Of a DNA stretch of 63,143 bases, positions 62,753 to 63,143 are shown piece after piece. Both the position numbers and the translations under genes were made by a program. Numbering within the stretch: the first letter of the stretch is position 1; every line of letters begins with the position of its first letter. Source of the DNA: Burkholderiales bacterium PBB3 (GTDB taxonomy: Bacteria > Pseudomonadota > Gammaproteobacteria > Burkholderiales > Burkholderiaceae_C); contig NKIK01000027.1 of NCBI GenBank assembly GCA_002256115.1, positions 1 to 63,143 on the forward strand, given 5' to 3'. Below the pieces are notes generated by a model. That model was not told the origin of the DNA. It worked only from the letters and a program-made list of their open reading frames with translations, and ran no database searches.

Positions 62753-63143
62753 TTACACGAAATTGCCCCATTCATTTGGCTTACCACTGCAGTACATAAA
62801 CAGTGCTCTTTTCGCGCTGTTGACCGTTTCAGCACCCGACATCCAGGAAGCCGCCAAGGAGCTTGAATAGTACTTCCAAACAGTCGCTGCGACGCCCGCA
62901 GTGACATCCTGTCCGAACTCCAGGAGTGCAGCCTGTACGTTGAGGGTGGCAGTAAGTTCATCGTCTGAAACGGCGACCTCTGTAGCGGATGCTTGGCGTT
63001 TGCACTCCTCGATCAGATAAGCAAGGTTGGCCTTAAATGCCTTGGCGTCCTCTTCCATCAAGCGCTCATAGTCTGGACTACCGAATTCCCGACCGACCGG
63101 TGCCATGTTGTCCCAGACTTTGTCCTCTTCCGCATAGGCCGAG
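62753..63143 (-). CDS. Hypothetical protein, 5' end outside window
   Basis: The frame stays open to the right edge, so the internal ATG at 63106 is not necessarily the start. The visible ~130 residues are soluble and helical (ERLMEEDAKAFKANLAYLIEE, DELTATLNVQAALLEFGQDV). The stretch SSSLAASWMSGAETVNSAKR has no recognised motif. Function unknown. Confidence 0.5.
   Translation of the reverse strand, partial: SAYAEEDKVWDNMAPVGREFGSPDYERLMEEDAKAFKANLAYLIEECKRQASATEVAVSDDELTATLNVQAALLEFGQDVTAGVAATVWKYYSSSLAASWMSGAETVNSAKRALFMYCSGKPNEWGNFV

Noticed and set aside
1..63143. CRISPR array, tRNA or rRNA genes
   Set aside because: No regularly spaced direct repeats, cloverleaf or conserved rRNA segments were seen by eye; a tRNAscan/CRISPR search would be decisive.

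Overview
The window looks like a chromosomal segment of a high-GC betaproteobacterium, probably Burkholderiales and most like Comamonadaceae (Rhodoferax or Polaromonas type). The basis is gene content, gspC/GHIJKLMNDEF order, codon use and a dispersed TAGCTGCTcCCGCA-like repeat that I recall from that family. No rRNA or tRNA gene was seen, so this placement is inference.

Region by region. (1) 1-7500: the 3' end of a giant Calx-beta/vWA/RTX adhesin faces lapD and lapG, the c-di-GMP receptor and periplasmic protease that control such adhesins. Between them lie truncated mobile elements: the start of an IS4-type transposase and the 5' part of a group II intron. (2) 7518-20996: a type II secretion system, with gspC on the minus strand, gspGHIJKLMNDE on the plus strand, and gspF separated from gspE by a secreted beta-propeller gene. 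(3) 21003-25587: two large exported proteins (glycosidase-like and RCC1-type) that share end modules with other exported proteins in the window. (4) 25777-28654: an operon of DUF3616, a diacylglycerol-kinase-like protein and a metallophosphoesterase, closed by a strong terminator. (5) 28715-35300: an accessory island with a broken zinc-ribbon gene, a five-gene type III CBASS anti-phage operon (SLOG-phosphorylase effector, CD-NTase, HORMA, TRIP13-like ATPase, DEDDh exonuclease), and a small gene beside an attC-like hairpin. (6) 35304-37784: a second, cysteine-patterned RCC1 protein. (7) 38077-45104: a five-gene catabolic operon (aminotransferase, RidA, PhzF, aldehyde dehydrogenase, Cys/Met-type PLP enzyme) divergent from a MocR regulator with two winged-helix domains. 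(8) 45438-52656: a TonB receptor/beta-propeller phytase operon with a Pho box, then a degenerate GGDEF protein preceded by PhoB-like repeats, an AraC regulator and a solute-binding protein. (9) 53111-59662: a ZntB-like transporter, a membrane protein, a chemoreceptor, a phosphatase-like protein lacking its cysteine, and a PHP-type lipoprotein. (10) 60008-61061: a RES/Xre toxin-antitoxin pair inside a 1038-bp unit bounded by 25-bp perfect inverted repeats and an 8-bp direct duplication, with no transposase. (11) 61171-63143: a hypothetical protein, a SRAP protein and a partial hypothetical gene.

Themes: surface adhesion under c-di-GMP control, protein export with likely clients nearby, phosphate scavenging, and several layers of mobile DNA and defence. 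Positions, motifs and repeats were read by eye; no alignment or database search was run.
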